DNA of 64,000 nucleotides from Psychrobacter namhaensis (GCF_016107545.1 NZ_JABASS010000009.1:43709-107708); one strand, 5' to 3'. Shown: positions 8,728 to 17,700, counted from the first letter of the stretch. Program-made: numbers and translations. The notes: generated by a model not told the origin, from the letters alone.

Positions 8728-9987
8728 TTGAATACTATGACGAGAGTTCAACCTGTAAATGATACAAAAGATCCTATTTTAAGAGACAGTCTGGCGTTAA
8801 ATGCGCCGCAGAAAATGTTAATAGCAGGAGGCGCCATTGCAGGATTGATCTTGCTTATCTACTTGCTTGATACTCAGCACATCTCTCAATCACTGCTTCT
8901 GGGCATAGGTCTTTTGTTAGGCTACACCCTCTTTCATGCTCGTTTTGGTTTTACCTCGGCGTTTAGACGTATGATGGCGGTAGGCAATGGGCAGGCGATG
9001 CGTTCTCATATGCTGATGCTGGCTGTCGCGGTGACATTGTTTGCGCCAATCCTTGCTTATGGCACGACATTTTTTGGTGGTCCGGTTGCAGGCTACGTAG
9101 CCCCGTTAGGTGTCAGCTTAGTCGTGGGCGCGTTCGTATTTGGTATTGGTATGCAACTTGGCGGCGGCTGTGCTTCGGGCACGCTCTATGCTGTAGGGGG
9201 TGGGCGTTCTGTTATGTTTATAACGTTCATTTTCTTTATCGTTGGCGCCACGATTGGTGCTTATCATCTGCCATTCTGGACAGAAGAGATGCCCGCTTAC
9301 GCCCCTTATTCTTTGGCCACTTCTACAGGCTTTGGCTATACAGGTGCTTGGCTGCTATCTCTTGCTGTCTTTGGTATCATCGCGTGGGTGACATTAGTTG
9401 TTGAAAAAAAGAAAAATGCCCCTAAGATGGCGCCTGTGCCCTCAGAATCTGGCTGGAAACGTATTTTTCGCGGTTCTTGGCCACTGTTTGCAGCAGCAAT
9501 TGTTTTAGCACTGCTTAATGCACTGACCTTGCTAACCCGTGGTCAGCCTTGGGGCATTACGTCCGCATTTACATTGTGGGGCTCGAAGATTGCTAGTGGC
9601 TTAGGGGTTGATGTGGCCAGTTGGGGCTATTGGCAAGGGGCGAATGCAGCCGCGCTTAACACGTCTGTTTTTGCAGATTCAACGACTGTACTCAATATCG
9701 GTATCATCATTGGCGCATTTATTGCTTCGGCTGCCGGTGGGTTATTCAAATTCACGCAGATTACGGTCGGCAATTTTGCGGCTTCAGTAATTGGTGGGCT
9801 GATGATGGGATATGGTGCCCGTCTTGCATTCGGCTGTAATATTGGCGCTTACTTTGGTGGTATTGCTTCTTTTAGCTTGCATGGCTATATTTGGGGCATA
9901 CTCGCCATGGCAGGCACTTTTTTAGCATTGTACATGCGTCCCCTGTTTGGACTGTCAGTGCCAAAATCTAACGATTCTGTGTGCTAA
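8728..9987 (+). CDS. YeeE/YedE (TsuA-like) membrane transporter
   Basis: 419 aa, very hydrophobic, with about ten or more membrane segments. The sulfur-transport family is recognised from two internally related halves, each with a conserved cysteine motif: GGGCASGTLY near residue 150 and AFGCNIGAYFGG near residue 365. In TsuA such cysteines relay thiosulfate across the inner membrane. The substrate here could be thiosulfate or another sulfur species. The start used is TTG with AGAAGGA ten bases upstream; an ATG three codons in (8737) is the alternative. A stem-loop with a T-run follows at 10031-10058. No sulfurtransferase or TusA gene is adjacent. Confidence 0.85.
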   Translation: MNTMTRVQPVNDTKDPILRDSLALNAPQKMLIAGGAIAGLILLIYLLDTQHISQSLLLGIGLLLGYTLFHARFGFTSAFRRMMAVGNGQAMRSHMLMLAVAVTLFAPILAYGTTFFGGPVAGYVAPLGVSLVVGAFVFGIGMQLGGGCASGTLYAVGGGRSVMFITFIFFIVGATIGAYHLPFWTEEMPAYAPYSLATSTGFGYTGAWLLSLAVFGIIAWVTLVVEKKKNAPKMAPVPSESGWKRIFRGSWPLFAAAIVLALLNALTLLTRGQPWGITSAFTLWGSKIASGLGVDVASWGYWQGANAAALNTSVFADSTTVLNIGIIIGAFIASAAGGLFKFTQITVGNFAASVIGGLMMGYGARLAFGCNIGAYFGGIASFSLHGYIWGILAMAGTFLALYMRPLFGLSVPKSNDSVC

Positions 9988-10030
9988 TACAAAATACTCA
10001 TCCCTATGATGAGGGTGTCTTATCTGAAAA

Positions 10031-10058
10031 GGCTCGCAATTAGTTGTGAGTCTTTTTT
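10031..10058 (+). terminator. Intrinsic terminator after the YeeE/YedE gene
   Basis: Nine-base-pair stem with G-U wobble (GGCTCGCAA / TTGTGAGTC), a four-base loop, and a TCTTTTTT tail. It lies 43 bases after the stop codon. Confidence 0.8.
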
Positions 10059-10317
10059 ACTGGGTGTTCCATCGTAAAATGAGGGACGCTTCTGAGGTTT
10101 AATAAGGCTCGTTTGTACCGTGTGACGGGTTATGTGCCAGCTTTTGAGTTTGAAAAACGGTATGATAGTCGTTTAACCTTGACCGCTATTATTGCCTGAT
10201 AGGGTTAAATCAGCCTTCGATACAGTCGGAGCGGTTCCATACATTGAATAAGTACTATGTCTGATCCGCTATGAAAGAACATTTATACAAGACCATTGAT
10301 ATATAAGGCACATTGCT

Positions 10318-11052
10318 ATGGAAACAAAACAGAATCCTCTGGAACAAAGCCAAAATGCTGTAGAACACAGACCCGTATTTATGCCTAGAGTCAACAGTGA
10401 CAATCTGGTAAAAACGGACATGGTGAGGTTTGAGCGGCATGTGGGGTTTGCGAGTAGACAGAAGAAAAAATCTATCAATGATCTGCATCAAGTCATTCGT
10501 AAAAAGTATGGTTTCAATCACGTCCTAGAGCTGTCTAGTAAATCGGGTAATAAGTTGAGCTTTCCGCTAAGCCCACTGAGCTTGAAGCTAACGAATGAGC
10601 ATGATGGTAGGGAATATAGTGTCGAAAACGCTTTTTATGCCAGTAAGGTGTTTGAACATGGTGGACCTTACATCGACTTGCTGAACGCCCCGCCAAGACA
10701 AGCCAAAAAAGACGAGCGATTAACGGCCTCAGGTGAACTCATTGGCTACAACTATTTTGGTATGGAGTGGAGTATCGAGCCATTGACCACCTTTTATGAT
10801 TGGCTATATGTGAATGCTCTAAAACAAAACCCTTCGCTGCACGAGGCGGTCATGCAGTATCAAGCTTTTACTGATATTACGTTTAATCCTAAAAAATCTA
10901 TCCATTGTGCGGCTTATGCGCTGGCGATGTTTGTGGCGCTCAATAAGCGAGAGTTGCTCGATGAGGTTGAAGATCCGATGGCATTTTTTGATTTATGTAG
11001 TGACTTTAAAGTGAGCAATACCGAGCAGCTTTTGGAAAAGGGTTGGGTCTGA
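10318..11052 (+). CDS. NADAR-domain protein of the DarT1-associated antitoxin family
   Basis: 244 aa. I recognise the family of NADAR proteins that pair with the DNA ADP-ribosyltransferase DarT1. The signs are the N-terminal FASRQKKKSINDLH, the central YSVENAFYASKVFEHGGPYIDLL (the NADAR glutamate region), then LIGYNYFGMEW and FYDWLYVNAL, and late FTDITFNPKKSIHCAAYALA. Characterised members remove ADP-ribose from guanine in DNA and so neutralise DarT1. The oddity is that no DarT-like (DUF4433-type) toxin lies on either side, so this is an orphan antitoxin, a solitary defence or repair gene, or a remnant. It sits off the 3' side of tRNA-Gly. AAGG stands nine bases before the ATG. Confidence 0.8.
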   Translation: METKQNPLEQSQNAVEHRPVFMPRVNSDNLVKTDMVRFERHVGFASRQKKKSINDLHQVIRKKYGFNHVLELSSKSGNKLSFPLSPLSLKLTNEHDGREYSVENAFYASKVFEHGGPYIDLLNAPPRQAKKDERLTASGELIGYNYFGMEWSIEPLTTFYDWLYVNALKQNPSLHEAVMQYQAFTDITFNPKKSIHCAAYALAMFVALNKRELLDEVEDPMAFFDLCSDFKVSNTEQLLEKGWV

Positions 11053-11315
11053 TCGCTAGATTGGCACTCTTTTTTGAATGCCATGACACAGAGGCATAGA
11101 GACACAGAAACATACTTACCAGTCAGTTTTTATAAACTGTAGTGATTGAGCTTGCGTTTTTATGACTATATATCTAAAAGCGTTGGAATGAGAGATAATA
11201 CGCTACAGGCTTTTAGCCGCTATGATTTGAAAAGTAGAAACGTGCTTAGAGATGCGTACAAATTGATAATATTAGACATTTAATAAAGCTAACCCAAATA
11301 AAAAGGCAGTTCCAA

Positions 11316-12020
11316 ATGACCGACAATAACCCATACAACTTTTTACCTTTGCAGCCGACAGGTAGAAATGAGACTGATACTGCAAACACTTATGCGCCTG
11401 AAGACATGATTAAAATATATGAGCAGCAATTTCTCATTTCAGTGCCTGAAGAAAAGCTGACAGAGTTTTTGCCAGCGCTCAAAGAGTTTTATGACATTGA
11501 TGATCATACGTTAGACGTCAGTGCCGTTATTTTTGAGGCAATCGCGGATTCTAGCATTATTTACAATCATAAAATCAAAGTAGGCGATTATCAAATAGTA
11601 GGTGGGTTGATAGAGGAAGCGATCGAATATGATGAAGATAATAAAGAAGACGAAGGCGTTAAAGACAAAGAAATTCAAGCCTATACATTAGAGTGTCAGC
11701 GTACTTTTTTCATTAACGATGTAGAGATACCTTATCATTTTAATTTGTTTATTTATGGTGACGGGTATTCTACTTTAACCAAAAAACAAACCGTGCTAGA
11801 AAAAATGTATTGGTTCGTCAGAGTTAGGTACGAGGAGAACCTATTAGACGATTCTGAAGATGGTGAGAGTTTAGAGTCTATTAATGAGCAGCTCGACCGC
11901 TTAGGTATTCGGAAAATGGATCTGACGACCATAGACGAGATAGTAAGCTATGTAGAGGACAACATCATAGATGACGCAATGGTGGACGAGCTGAATAAAT
12001 TATTAGATGATGCAGAGTAG
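11316..12020 (+). CDS. Acidic hypothetical protein
   Basis: 234 aa; family not recognised. It is strongly acidic, with D/E runs at about residues 105-125 and in the last 40 residues. There is no signal peptide or membrane segment, so it is predicted to be a soluble cytosolic protein. An alternating beta pattern (residues 80-165) suggests a compact alpha/beta fold followed by an acidic helical tail. AAGG stands nine bases upstream of the ATG. It follows the NADAR gene on the same strand after a 263-base gap, so a shared transcript is possible but not shown. It could be an immunity or DNA-mimic type protein, but nothing in the sequence proves that. Confidence 0.6.
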   Translation: MTDNNPYNFLPLQPTGRNETDTANTYAPEDMIKIYEQQFLISVPEEKLTEFLPALKEFYDIDDHTLDVSAVIFEAIADSSIIYNHKIKVGDYQIVGGLIEEAIEYDEDNKEDEGVKDKEIQAYTLECQRTFFINDVEIPYHFNLFIYGDGYSTLTKKQTVLEKMYWFVRVRYEENLLDDSEDGESLESINEQLDRLGIRKMDLTTIDEIVSYVEDNIIDDAMVDELNKLLDDAE

Positions 12021-12078
12021 CGTAAAAAATAAGCGGTTGGGTGAGCGGTGTTTGTGACGCCAAGCACGATAAAATAAA

Positions 12079-12116
12079 GGGTTGTCTTAGGTAGGTAAAA
12101 CGATCTAGGGCAGCCC
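12079..12116 (+). terminator. Possible terminator: 12-bp hairpin without a strong T-tract
   Basis: GGGTTGTCTTAG pairs with CTAGGGCAGCCC (with four G-U pairs) around a 14-base loop, 58 bases after the acidic protein's stop. The tail (CCTTAAGTTTT) is weak, so termination is uncertain. Confidence 0.45.
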
Positions 12117-12140
12117 CTTAAGTTTTGAGAGTTTAGGGCA

Positions 12141-12168
12141 GGGCACGGTTTGGGCACCAAATGGGCAC
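12141..12168. repeat. Three GGGCAC repeats at exact 11-bp spacing
   Basis: GGGCAC begins at 12141, 12152 and 12163; the last two copies extend to TGGGCACC. One-helical-turn spacing on the 3' side of a tRNA gene is what arm-type integrase sites look like, but no integrase gene is present. Confidence 0.6.
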
Positions 12169-12261
12169 CGCACCGAAAATGAGCTTTTTGGTTGAGTAGT
12201 TAGACTTAACTATATTCAAAAGATATTTCGAGAATTTCTCTACAAGCCCTGAAAATTAAAC

Positions 12262-12304
12262 AAAAAAAAGCCTCACTGCTCTTATTATGAGTAGTGAGGC
12301 TTTT
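12262..12304 (-). terminator. Terminator of tRNA-Gly
   Basis: On the minus strand an AAGCCTCACT/AGTGAGGCTT-type stem with a six-base loop is followed by a run of eight T. It lies just past the CCA end of the tRNA. Confidence 0.88.
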
Positions 12305-12322
12305 GCTCTTGCGAGCCATATT

Positions 12323-12397
12323 TGGAGCGGGAAAAGAGATTCGAACTCTCGACCCCAACCTTGGCAAGGTTATGCTCTACCACTGAGCTATTCCCGC
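12323..12397 (-). tRNA. tRNA-Gly (anticodon GCC)
   Basis: A complete cloverleaf can be drawn. The acceptor is GCGGGAA/TTCCCGC, the D-arm is AGCTCAGTGGTAGAGC, and the anticodon loop TTGCCAA reads GCC (glycine). The T-loop is TTCGAAT, the discriminator base is T, and CCA is encoded. Length is 75 nt including CCA. A consensus promoter lies upstream and an intrinsic terminator downstream. Confidence 0.97.
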
Positions 12398-12441
12398 TAA
12401 ATCATCTGATAAACAATCTATTGTCTAGATGATGACGAGGT

Positions 12442-12469
12442 ATTATACGCAGTTTTTTTGGTCTGTCAA
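12442..12469 (-). promoter_or_regulatory. Sigma-70 promoter of tRNA-Gly
   Basis: On the minus strand TTGACA (12469-12464) and TATAAT (12447-12442) are both perfect consensus hexamers separated by 16 bases. The -10 ends about 44 bases before the mature tRNA 5' end. Confidence 0.85.
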
Positions 12470-12663
12470 CACCTATGAAGAAAAAAAGTAAAGTTAGTAA
12501 AACAGGCGTGTCATCTGGTCATGAATATATGTTATAACAGTTTATTATATTATGTATTCCAAAAGCTTTGTATTGCATAAATAGGCTGGGACGCACTTTA
12601 TAATTTAACTCACTGACATTTTCAATGATCAATACTTACCAAGATAAGTCATAAGGATAAAAA

Positions 12664-14334
12664 ATGAGTCAACAATATACCATCGCCGATTATTTGTTTG
12701 ATCGTGTCGCAGAAGCGGGTGCCTCTGAGATATTTGGCGTGCCTGGTGATTTTAATTTAACTTTTTTAGACAATATCATCGCCTCTGATAAACTACGCTG
12801 GGTGGGTAACACCAATGAGCTAAACGCAGGTTACGCCGCTGATGGCTACGCACGCGAGCGTGGCTTTGCGGCTATGGTGACAACTTTTGGTGTGGGGGAG
12901 TTGTCCGCGATTAATGCAACCGCGGGCTCTTTTGCTGAGTATGCACCAGTGTTACACATCGTGGGGGCACCAAGTACAGCACTACAAGATTCCAAACGTC
13001 GCATCCATCACACCCTTGGGGATGGCACATTTAATCATTTTATCAAAATGGTAGAGCCTGTAACGGTAGCACGGGCACAGATTACCCCTGAAAATGCGGC
13101 ATCAGAGATCGACCGTGTGATTCGCTTGATACTAAAAAAGCACCGTCCAGGCTATCTGTTGCTATCCCCTGATGTTGCTCGTCAACCTATTTATCCGCCA
13201 ACGACCAAGCTTGATGACAGCCAAGAAGACATCACTAGCCAAGCCGCGCTAGCCAATTTTAAGCAAGCACTAATAGATTTTTTGCCAAATAAAACCACGA
13301 CGCTTATGGCAGACTTGATGGTGCATCGTTTGGGGCTACAGCCGCAGCTCAAAGCCTTAATCGCCGATACCGATATTCCCTATACAACGCTGTCGTGGGG
13401 CAAGACATTGCTAGATGAAAACAGCGATCGCTGGGCAGGGACGTATGCCGGTGTGGCATCACGACCAGTGGTTAAAGATGCGGTAGAAAACTGCGAATGT
13501 TTGATAAAAATTGGTGTGCAATATACGGATACCACCACGGCAGGCTTTAGCCAAGATATCAATGAGGAGGTGGTGGTCGATCTGCATTATGAACGCGCGT
13601 CTATTAGCGGTCAGAATTTTGCTCCGATTGCGTTAAAGGATTCTTTACAAGCGCTACATGAAGTGATGACATCTGGTATCAATATTATGCCCAAACCTTT
13701 TTCTGAGCCAGTCAAGCCGCACGAGCAAAATGGCAAAGATGACGAGCCTATTCGTCAGGATGACCTTTGGCACATCATTGCAGACCACTTAAACCATAAT
13801 AACGTGGTGTTTTCTGACCAAGGGACTGCCTACTTTGGTATTAGTGATGTGCGTCTGCCAGAGGGCGTTACGTCCTATGGGCAACCAATGTGGGGGTCGA
13901 TTGGCTATACGTTGCCAGCAAGCTTGGGCGCTGCTATTGCCTCGCCAAATAAGCGTAGTGTCTTACTGATCGGTGATGGTTCAGCGTTATTGACGGTACA
14001 AGAGCTCGCAGTGATGATTCAAGAGCGTATCAACCCAGTCATAGTATTGGTTAACAATGATGGCTATACGGTTGAGCGGGCGATTCATGGTGAACACCAG
14101 CGTTATAATGACATTCCTAAATGTAATTGGCAGATGATGCCGCAAGCGTTTGGTGCCACGGAAGACAACAGTTTAATTCTCAAGGTGAAAACTGCTGGTG
14201 AGTTGAAATCTGCGCTCGAAACAGCGGCGGCAACCACAGATAAGTTAGTCATGCTAGAGGTGATGGCAGACAAGCATGATATCCCGCCACTGTTAGCTGA
14301 TATCAGCGCCGCCCTGAAGCCGAAAGCCGATTAA
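12664..14334 (+). CDS. Thiamine-diphosphate 2-oxoacid decarboxylase (indolepyruvate/phenylpyruvate/pyruvate decarboxylase family)
   Basis: 556 aa, the usual length for this family. The N-terminal PYR domain contains FGVPGDFNL and NELNAGYAADGYAR (cofactor-activating glutamate). A middle domain follows, and the C-terminal PP domain has GDGSALLTVQELAVM through VNNDGYTVE, the metal-ThDP motif. It turns a 2-oxo acid into the aldehyde plus CO2 in the cytosol. IpdC-type substrates (indolepyruvate, phenylpyruvate) are more likely than pyruvate in this group, but specificity cannot be read here. AAGGA is six bases before the ATG. It stands alone, with a strong terminator behind it. Confidence 0.9.
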   Translation: MSQQYTIADYLFDRVAEAGASEIFGVPGDFNLTFLDNIIASDKLRWVGNTNELNAGYAADGYARERGFAAMVTTFGVGELSAINATAGSFAEYAPVLHIVGAPSTALQDSKRRIHHTLGDGTFNHFIKMVEPVTVARAQITPENAASEIDRVIRLILKKHRPGYLLLSPDVARQPIYPPTTKLDDSQEDITSQAALANFKQALIDFLPNKTTTLMADLMVHRLGLQPQLKALIADTDIPYTTLSWGKTLLDENSDRWAGTYAGVASRPVVKDAVENCECLIKIGVQYTDTTTAGFSQDINEEVVVDLHYERASISGQNFAPIALKDSLQALHEVMTSGINIMPKPFSEPVKPHEQNGKDDEPIRQDDLWHIIADHLNHNNVVFSDQGTAYFGISDVRLPEGVTSYGQPMWGSIGYTLPASLGAAIASPNKRSVLLIGDGSALLTVQELAVMIQERINPVIVLVNNDGYTVERAIHGEHQRYNDIPKCNWQMMPQAFGATEDNSLILKVKTAGELKSALETAAATTDKLVMLEVMADKHDIPPLLADISAALKPKAD

Positions 14335-14369
14335 CAGTATCGGCCAAGTTTTGATGATAAACGCAAAAG

Positions 14370-14403
14370 CCCATTTAGTTTGGTGACTAAATGGGTTTTT
14401 TTT
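14370..14403 (+). terminator. Intrinsic terminator after the 2-oxoacid decarboxylase gene
   Basis: Ten-base-pair stem CCCATTTAGT/ACTAAATGGG with a six-base loop and eight T. Confidence 0.9.
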
Positions 14404-14524
14404 GACTGTTTTTATAATGTTGCCCAACTAAACAGAGATAGCCCTTATGTCTGTTTGCATACTTTAGTATCATGACAGGTTAGGCGATGTTCAGCCCTTG
14501 GCATTCAACAGGAGATAACCCATC

Positions 14525-14860
14525 GTGATTTGGCTAAAAATGCTTATTGGCGCGTTGATGGTATTGGTGATTCAATTATTCGCACAGACTCGGTTTTTCT
14601 ATTTGGCTGCGCTTGCGCCCCTGTTCCCCACTTTTACTTTGATCAGTCATTTCATCGTTGGTACCGAGCGTAGTTCCGCTGACCTAAAAGTGGCCCTCAT
14701 ATTTAGTATGCTTGGGGTCATACCGCATCTGATTTACACTTTTGTGGTATTTTTTAGCATCAGCTATATTGGCTTGTATAAGGCGTTGTTATTAGGGGTC
14801 GTTGCTTGGACAGTGGCAGCGGCTGTCTTGGTGGTCGCATGGCAATACATTCAGGCTTAA
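14525..14860 (+). CDS. GlpM-like small membrane protein
   Basis: 111 aa with four predicted membrane segments. It matches the Pseudomonas GlpM protein in length and character: an N-terminal helix, then LAPLFPTFTLISHFIVGTER, where GlpM has a closely similar LVPLFPTFALIAHY segment. GlpM was named for an effect on glycerol metabolism and alginate in P. aeruginosa; its molecular role is unknown. The ATG at 14525 follows AGGAGA closely. It lies between the decarboxylase and the antiporter on the same strand, with gaps of 190 and 79 bases. Confidence 0.8.
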   Translation: MIWLKMLIGALMVLVIQLFAQTRFFYLAALAPLFPTFTLISHFIVGTERSSADLKVALIFSMLGVIPHLIYTFVVFFSISYIGLYKALLLGVVAWTVAAAVLVVAWQYIQA

Positions 14861-14939
14861 TGAAGGGTATAGCATCATTATTACGTCACTGTCGCAAGAA
14901 CCCAACTCATCATAATCGATTAAAATAGGGCTTAAAAAG

Positions 14940-16730
14940 ATGGATACCTTAAATATCCTGTATCTCGTAGGCGCAGTACTCATTTTCGCCAGCATTATGG
15001 CGAGCACACTATCTGCGCGCTTAGGCGTACCATTGTTATTGCTGTTTTTGATAGTAGGAATGCTGGCGGGCGAGCAGGGAATATTGGGTATTGAGTTTTC
15101 TCAATATGCGCTCGCCAATTTTGTCGGGCAAGCAGCCTTAGCCTGTATCTTGTTAGATGGTGGTTTACGTACCTCTTTTAAGTCGTTTCGAGTCGGTTTA
15201 AAGCCTGCAGTTACTTTAGCTACGTGGGGTGTGCTGGTCACGGTGATGGTGTTAGGCGTGTTTGTCACTTGGCTGCTCGATGTTGACTGGCGCTTTGGTT
15301 TGTTAATGGCCGCTATTGTTGGTTCGACCGATGCGGCAGCTGTATTTTCTTTATTGCGCAATGGTGGGGTTAAACTGAATGATCGCGTTCAAGCCACGCT
15401 TGAGTTAGAGTCCGGTGCTAATGACCCGTTGGCTATTTTGTTGGTAACTGGTCTGATTGCCTTAAACGTTGATCCTGCCGGACAGACGGTACTTGGATTT
15501 TTAGGCTTGCTGTTGCAGCAGCTGAGCTTTGGGTTGGGTATGGGCTTACTCTTTGGTTACTTGCTATCTCGGCTGTTGCCAAAGGTGCACTTGGCAGAAG
15601 GCATGTATGCTATTTTGATACTTTCTGCTGGTTTGGCCGTTTTTGCCGCGACCAATCTACTGGGCGGTAGTGGCTTTTTGGCGGTGTATCTGACGGGCGT
15701 GTTGATTGGCAATCATAAGGTGCGCTCAACTGAGCATGTCATGCGAGTGATGGATAGCTTTGCTTGGTTATCGCAAGCGGTACTGTTTGTGGTATTGGGG
15801 CTTTTGGTCACTCCATCGAATGTCATCAATGTCTGGCACTATTCAGTAGCGATTGCGGCCTTTATGATTTTGGTTGCCCGTCCTATCGCCGTTTATACCA
15901 GTGTGAAACCTTTTAGATTTAAAGACAGAGAGATTGGTTTTATCTCTTGGGTCGGCTTACGTGGGGCGGTACCTATTACTCTTGCCATGCTGCCCGTGAT
16001 GGCTGGGATAGACAACGCCTTTATGCTGTTTGATATTGCGTTTGGTGTGGTGGTTTTATCATTGATTTTGCAAGGGACGACCATTCCTTTTATGGCCACT
16101 CTGTTCAAAGTACGTATTCCGAATAATAAAGACCCAAAAGAAGAACACGAGGTTTGGGTCTCAGATAAAGCGAGCATAACCTTGTATGAGTTTGAAGTTC
16201 AATCGGGCGCGTTTGCTATTGGCCGCCACCCGATGGACATCTCTAAACGCATTAGCCCCGACGAAATCAGTGTGTTTGCACTGGTACGCGGGCAGCAAAT
16301 TGTGGTGGTTGATAATGACACCAAGCTAAAATTTGGCGATAGTGTCTGGTACGCGATGCGCGGCAATCATGCCAGTAAAATTGCCAACATCTTTAATGAT
16401 ACAACACTCGATCGTAAAGCCATCGATGATTTTTATGGTGACTGGCTGCTATCACCGAGTGTCAAACTTGGAGACTTACCATTTTTTGCCGGTATTATGG
16501 AATCTGAAACGTTAGTAAAAACGCTAAAAACCACAGATGAAGAGGGCTTCAAAAATATGTGGGAGCAAACGGTTGCTGAGTACGTAAAATCACACTTGGG
16601 TACCGCGCCCGTCTCAGGCGATACCGTGGCAATCAGTGAAGAGTGGTCATTGGTCATTAAGGAAGTGGATGACAAAGGCAAGCTAAGAACCATTGGTCTA
16701 AAAAACCAAGAATCACACACAGCAGTATAA
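14940..16730 (+). CDS. cvrA: K+/H+ antiporter of the CvrA/NhaP2 family
   Basis: 596 aa. The N-terminal CPA1 antiporter domain (about 380 residues) has GVPLLLLFLIVGMLAG and STDAAAVFSLLR; the acidic LESGANDPLAI contains the conserved Asp of the transport site. The C-terminal 200 residues are soluble and match the TrkA-C plus CorC-like regulatory tail of CvrA. In the inner membrane it would expel K+ in exchange for H+ under low osmolarity or alkaline load. It starts 79 bases after the GlpM-like gene and ends at a shared bidirectional terminator. Confidence 0.9.
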   Translation: MDTLNILYLVGAVLIFASIMASTLSARLGVPLLLLFLIVGMLAGEQGILGIEFSQYALANFVGQAALACILLDGGLRTSFKSFRVGLKPAVTLATWGVLVTVMVLGVFVTWLLDVDWRFGLLMAAIVGSTDAAAVFSLLRNGGVKLNDRVQATLELESGANDPLAILLVTGLIALNVDPAGQTVLGFLGLLLQQLSFGLGMGLLFGYLLSRLLPKVHLAEGMYAILILSAGLAVFAATNLLGGSGFLAVYLTGVLIGNHKVRSTEHVMRVMDSFAWLSQAVLFVVLGLLVTPSNVINVWHYSVAIAAFMILVARPIAVYTSVKPFRFKDREIGFISWVGLRGAVPITLAMLPVMAGIDNAFMLFDIAFGVVVLSLILQGTTIPFMATLFKVRIPNNKDPKEEHEVWVSDKASITLYEFEVQSGAFAIGRHPMDISKRISPDEISVFALVRGQQIVVVDNDTKLKFGDSVWYAMRGNHASKIANIFNDTTLDRKAIDDFYGDWLLSPSVKLGDLPFFAGIMESETLVKTLKTTDEEGFKNMWEQTVAEYVKSHLGTAPVSGDTVAISEEWSLVIKEVDDKGKLRTIGLKNQESHTAV

Positions 16731-16843
16731 TCTTTGTCACTATGGGTCATCATGCTGGTCAGTAGCTCAGCGTCTTAAAACTTTAGTGGTTGCAGTAAGC
16801 ATGTGACTGGTTGAGAATAAATAGTCGTAAACGAATACTATCA

Positions 16844-16883
16844 AAAACCCTTTGTAGACTATCAAATGCTATAAAGGGTTTTA
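16844..16883. terminator. Bidirectional terminator between cvrA and the DUF2058 gene
   Basis: Perfect 14-bp stem AAAACCCTTTGTAG / CTATAAAGGGTTTT (one G-U) with an 11-base loop. A-runs and T-runs on the two sides serve both convergent genes. Confidence 0.88.
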
Positions 16884-16911
16884 ATTCAACAATCTTTATA
16901 GAAGTGAGCTA

Positions 16912-17445
16912 CTACCACATTAAATCATCTGGAATCACATAAGCCGCATAAGGATCGTCTTCTGCCAGTACTTCTTCTGTCGTATCGTTAGACACCACCA
17001 TAAAGCCTTCCATTTTCGCATCTATACGATCTGCCAATGGTCGAGGGAGGAGGGCATAGCCTTCTTCTAGTCGTGCAATCACCACATGACCGACCACAAT
17101 TTGATCATACAGTTTTTGGGTGATAGCAATTTTTTTCACCTTAGAATTATCTACAAACTGATAGCTGACATCACCCTCTGTATCGGTAATCTGATGCTGC
17201 TTAATCATTTGTACAATATTGGCTTTTAGCATTTTCTCTTCTAAAGCACGTTGTTTTTCCTGATTGAGCTTTTGATCTTTCTCCAGCTTTTTTGCTTGGG
17301 CTTCTGCCAACGCTTTTTTGGCTTCCATACTCTCTGAGTCACCAGTCCGCTTAGCGTGCTGAGTCTGCTTGCTGATTTTTTTGGCTTTTTTGCTATCCAC
17401 CAATCCCGCTTTTAACAATTGAGCCTGTAGGGCATTTTTTGCCAT
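16912..17445 (-). CDS. DUF2058 (YaiL-like) protein
   Basis: 177 aa. The N-terminal half is a lysine-rich coiled coil starting MAKNALQAQLLKAGLVDSKKAKK, typical of the YaiL/DUF2058 family. The C-terminal domain has YQFVDNSKVKKI and ends with ..AAYVIPDDLMW. The family is annotated as nucleoprotein or polynucleotide-associated, but its function is not established. It is a single gene facing cvrA, with the shared terminator 29 bases past its stop. The length matches the family. Confidence 0.85.
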   Translation of the reverse strand: MAKNALQAQLLKAGLVDSKKAKKISKQTQHAKRTGDSESMEAKKALAEAQAKKLEKDQKLNQEKQRALEEKMLKANIVQMIKQHQITDTEGDVSYQFVDNSKVKKIAITQKLYDQIVVGHVVIARLEEGYALLPRPLADRIDAKMEGFMVVSNDTTEEVLAEDDPYAAYVIPDDLMW

Positions 17446-17700
17446 AGTTCCATCACCTAAATAAGATTACTTCAATCATAAATTAAAAAAAATATATTGT
17501 AGCAAACTTTACTAGGGCATGCTGTTAGGAGAGGACAAGACTTCACGAATGAATCAAACGGACTCTATTAGACATTGTTTTTGATTATGGTGTGGTTTGG
17601 TCTAGCCGTCTGGGACAATTGTAATTACATCACTGGATGAAAGGGTCCAAATTGGTTATGATCAAATCATGGAGTAAATAACTACATTTAAGGATAAGTT

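Noticed and set aside
12079..12116. Full intrinsic terminator for the NADAR/acidic gene pair
   Set aside because: The stem is good but the T-run is poor, so it is kept only as a low-confidence feature.
11948..12160. Minus-strand open frame over the end of the acidic gene and the GGGCAC repeats, thought of as an integrase remnant
   Set aside because: Reading both strands I found no tyrosine-recombinase motif (R..HxxR..Y), so there is no support for an integrase fragment.
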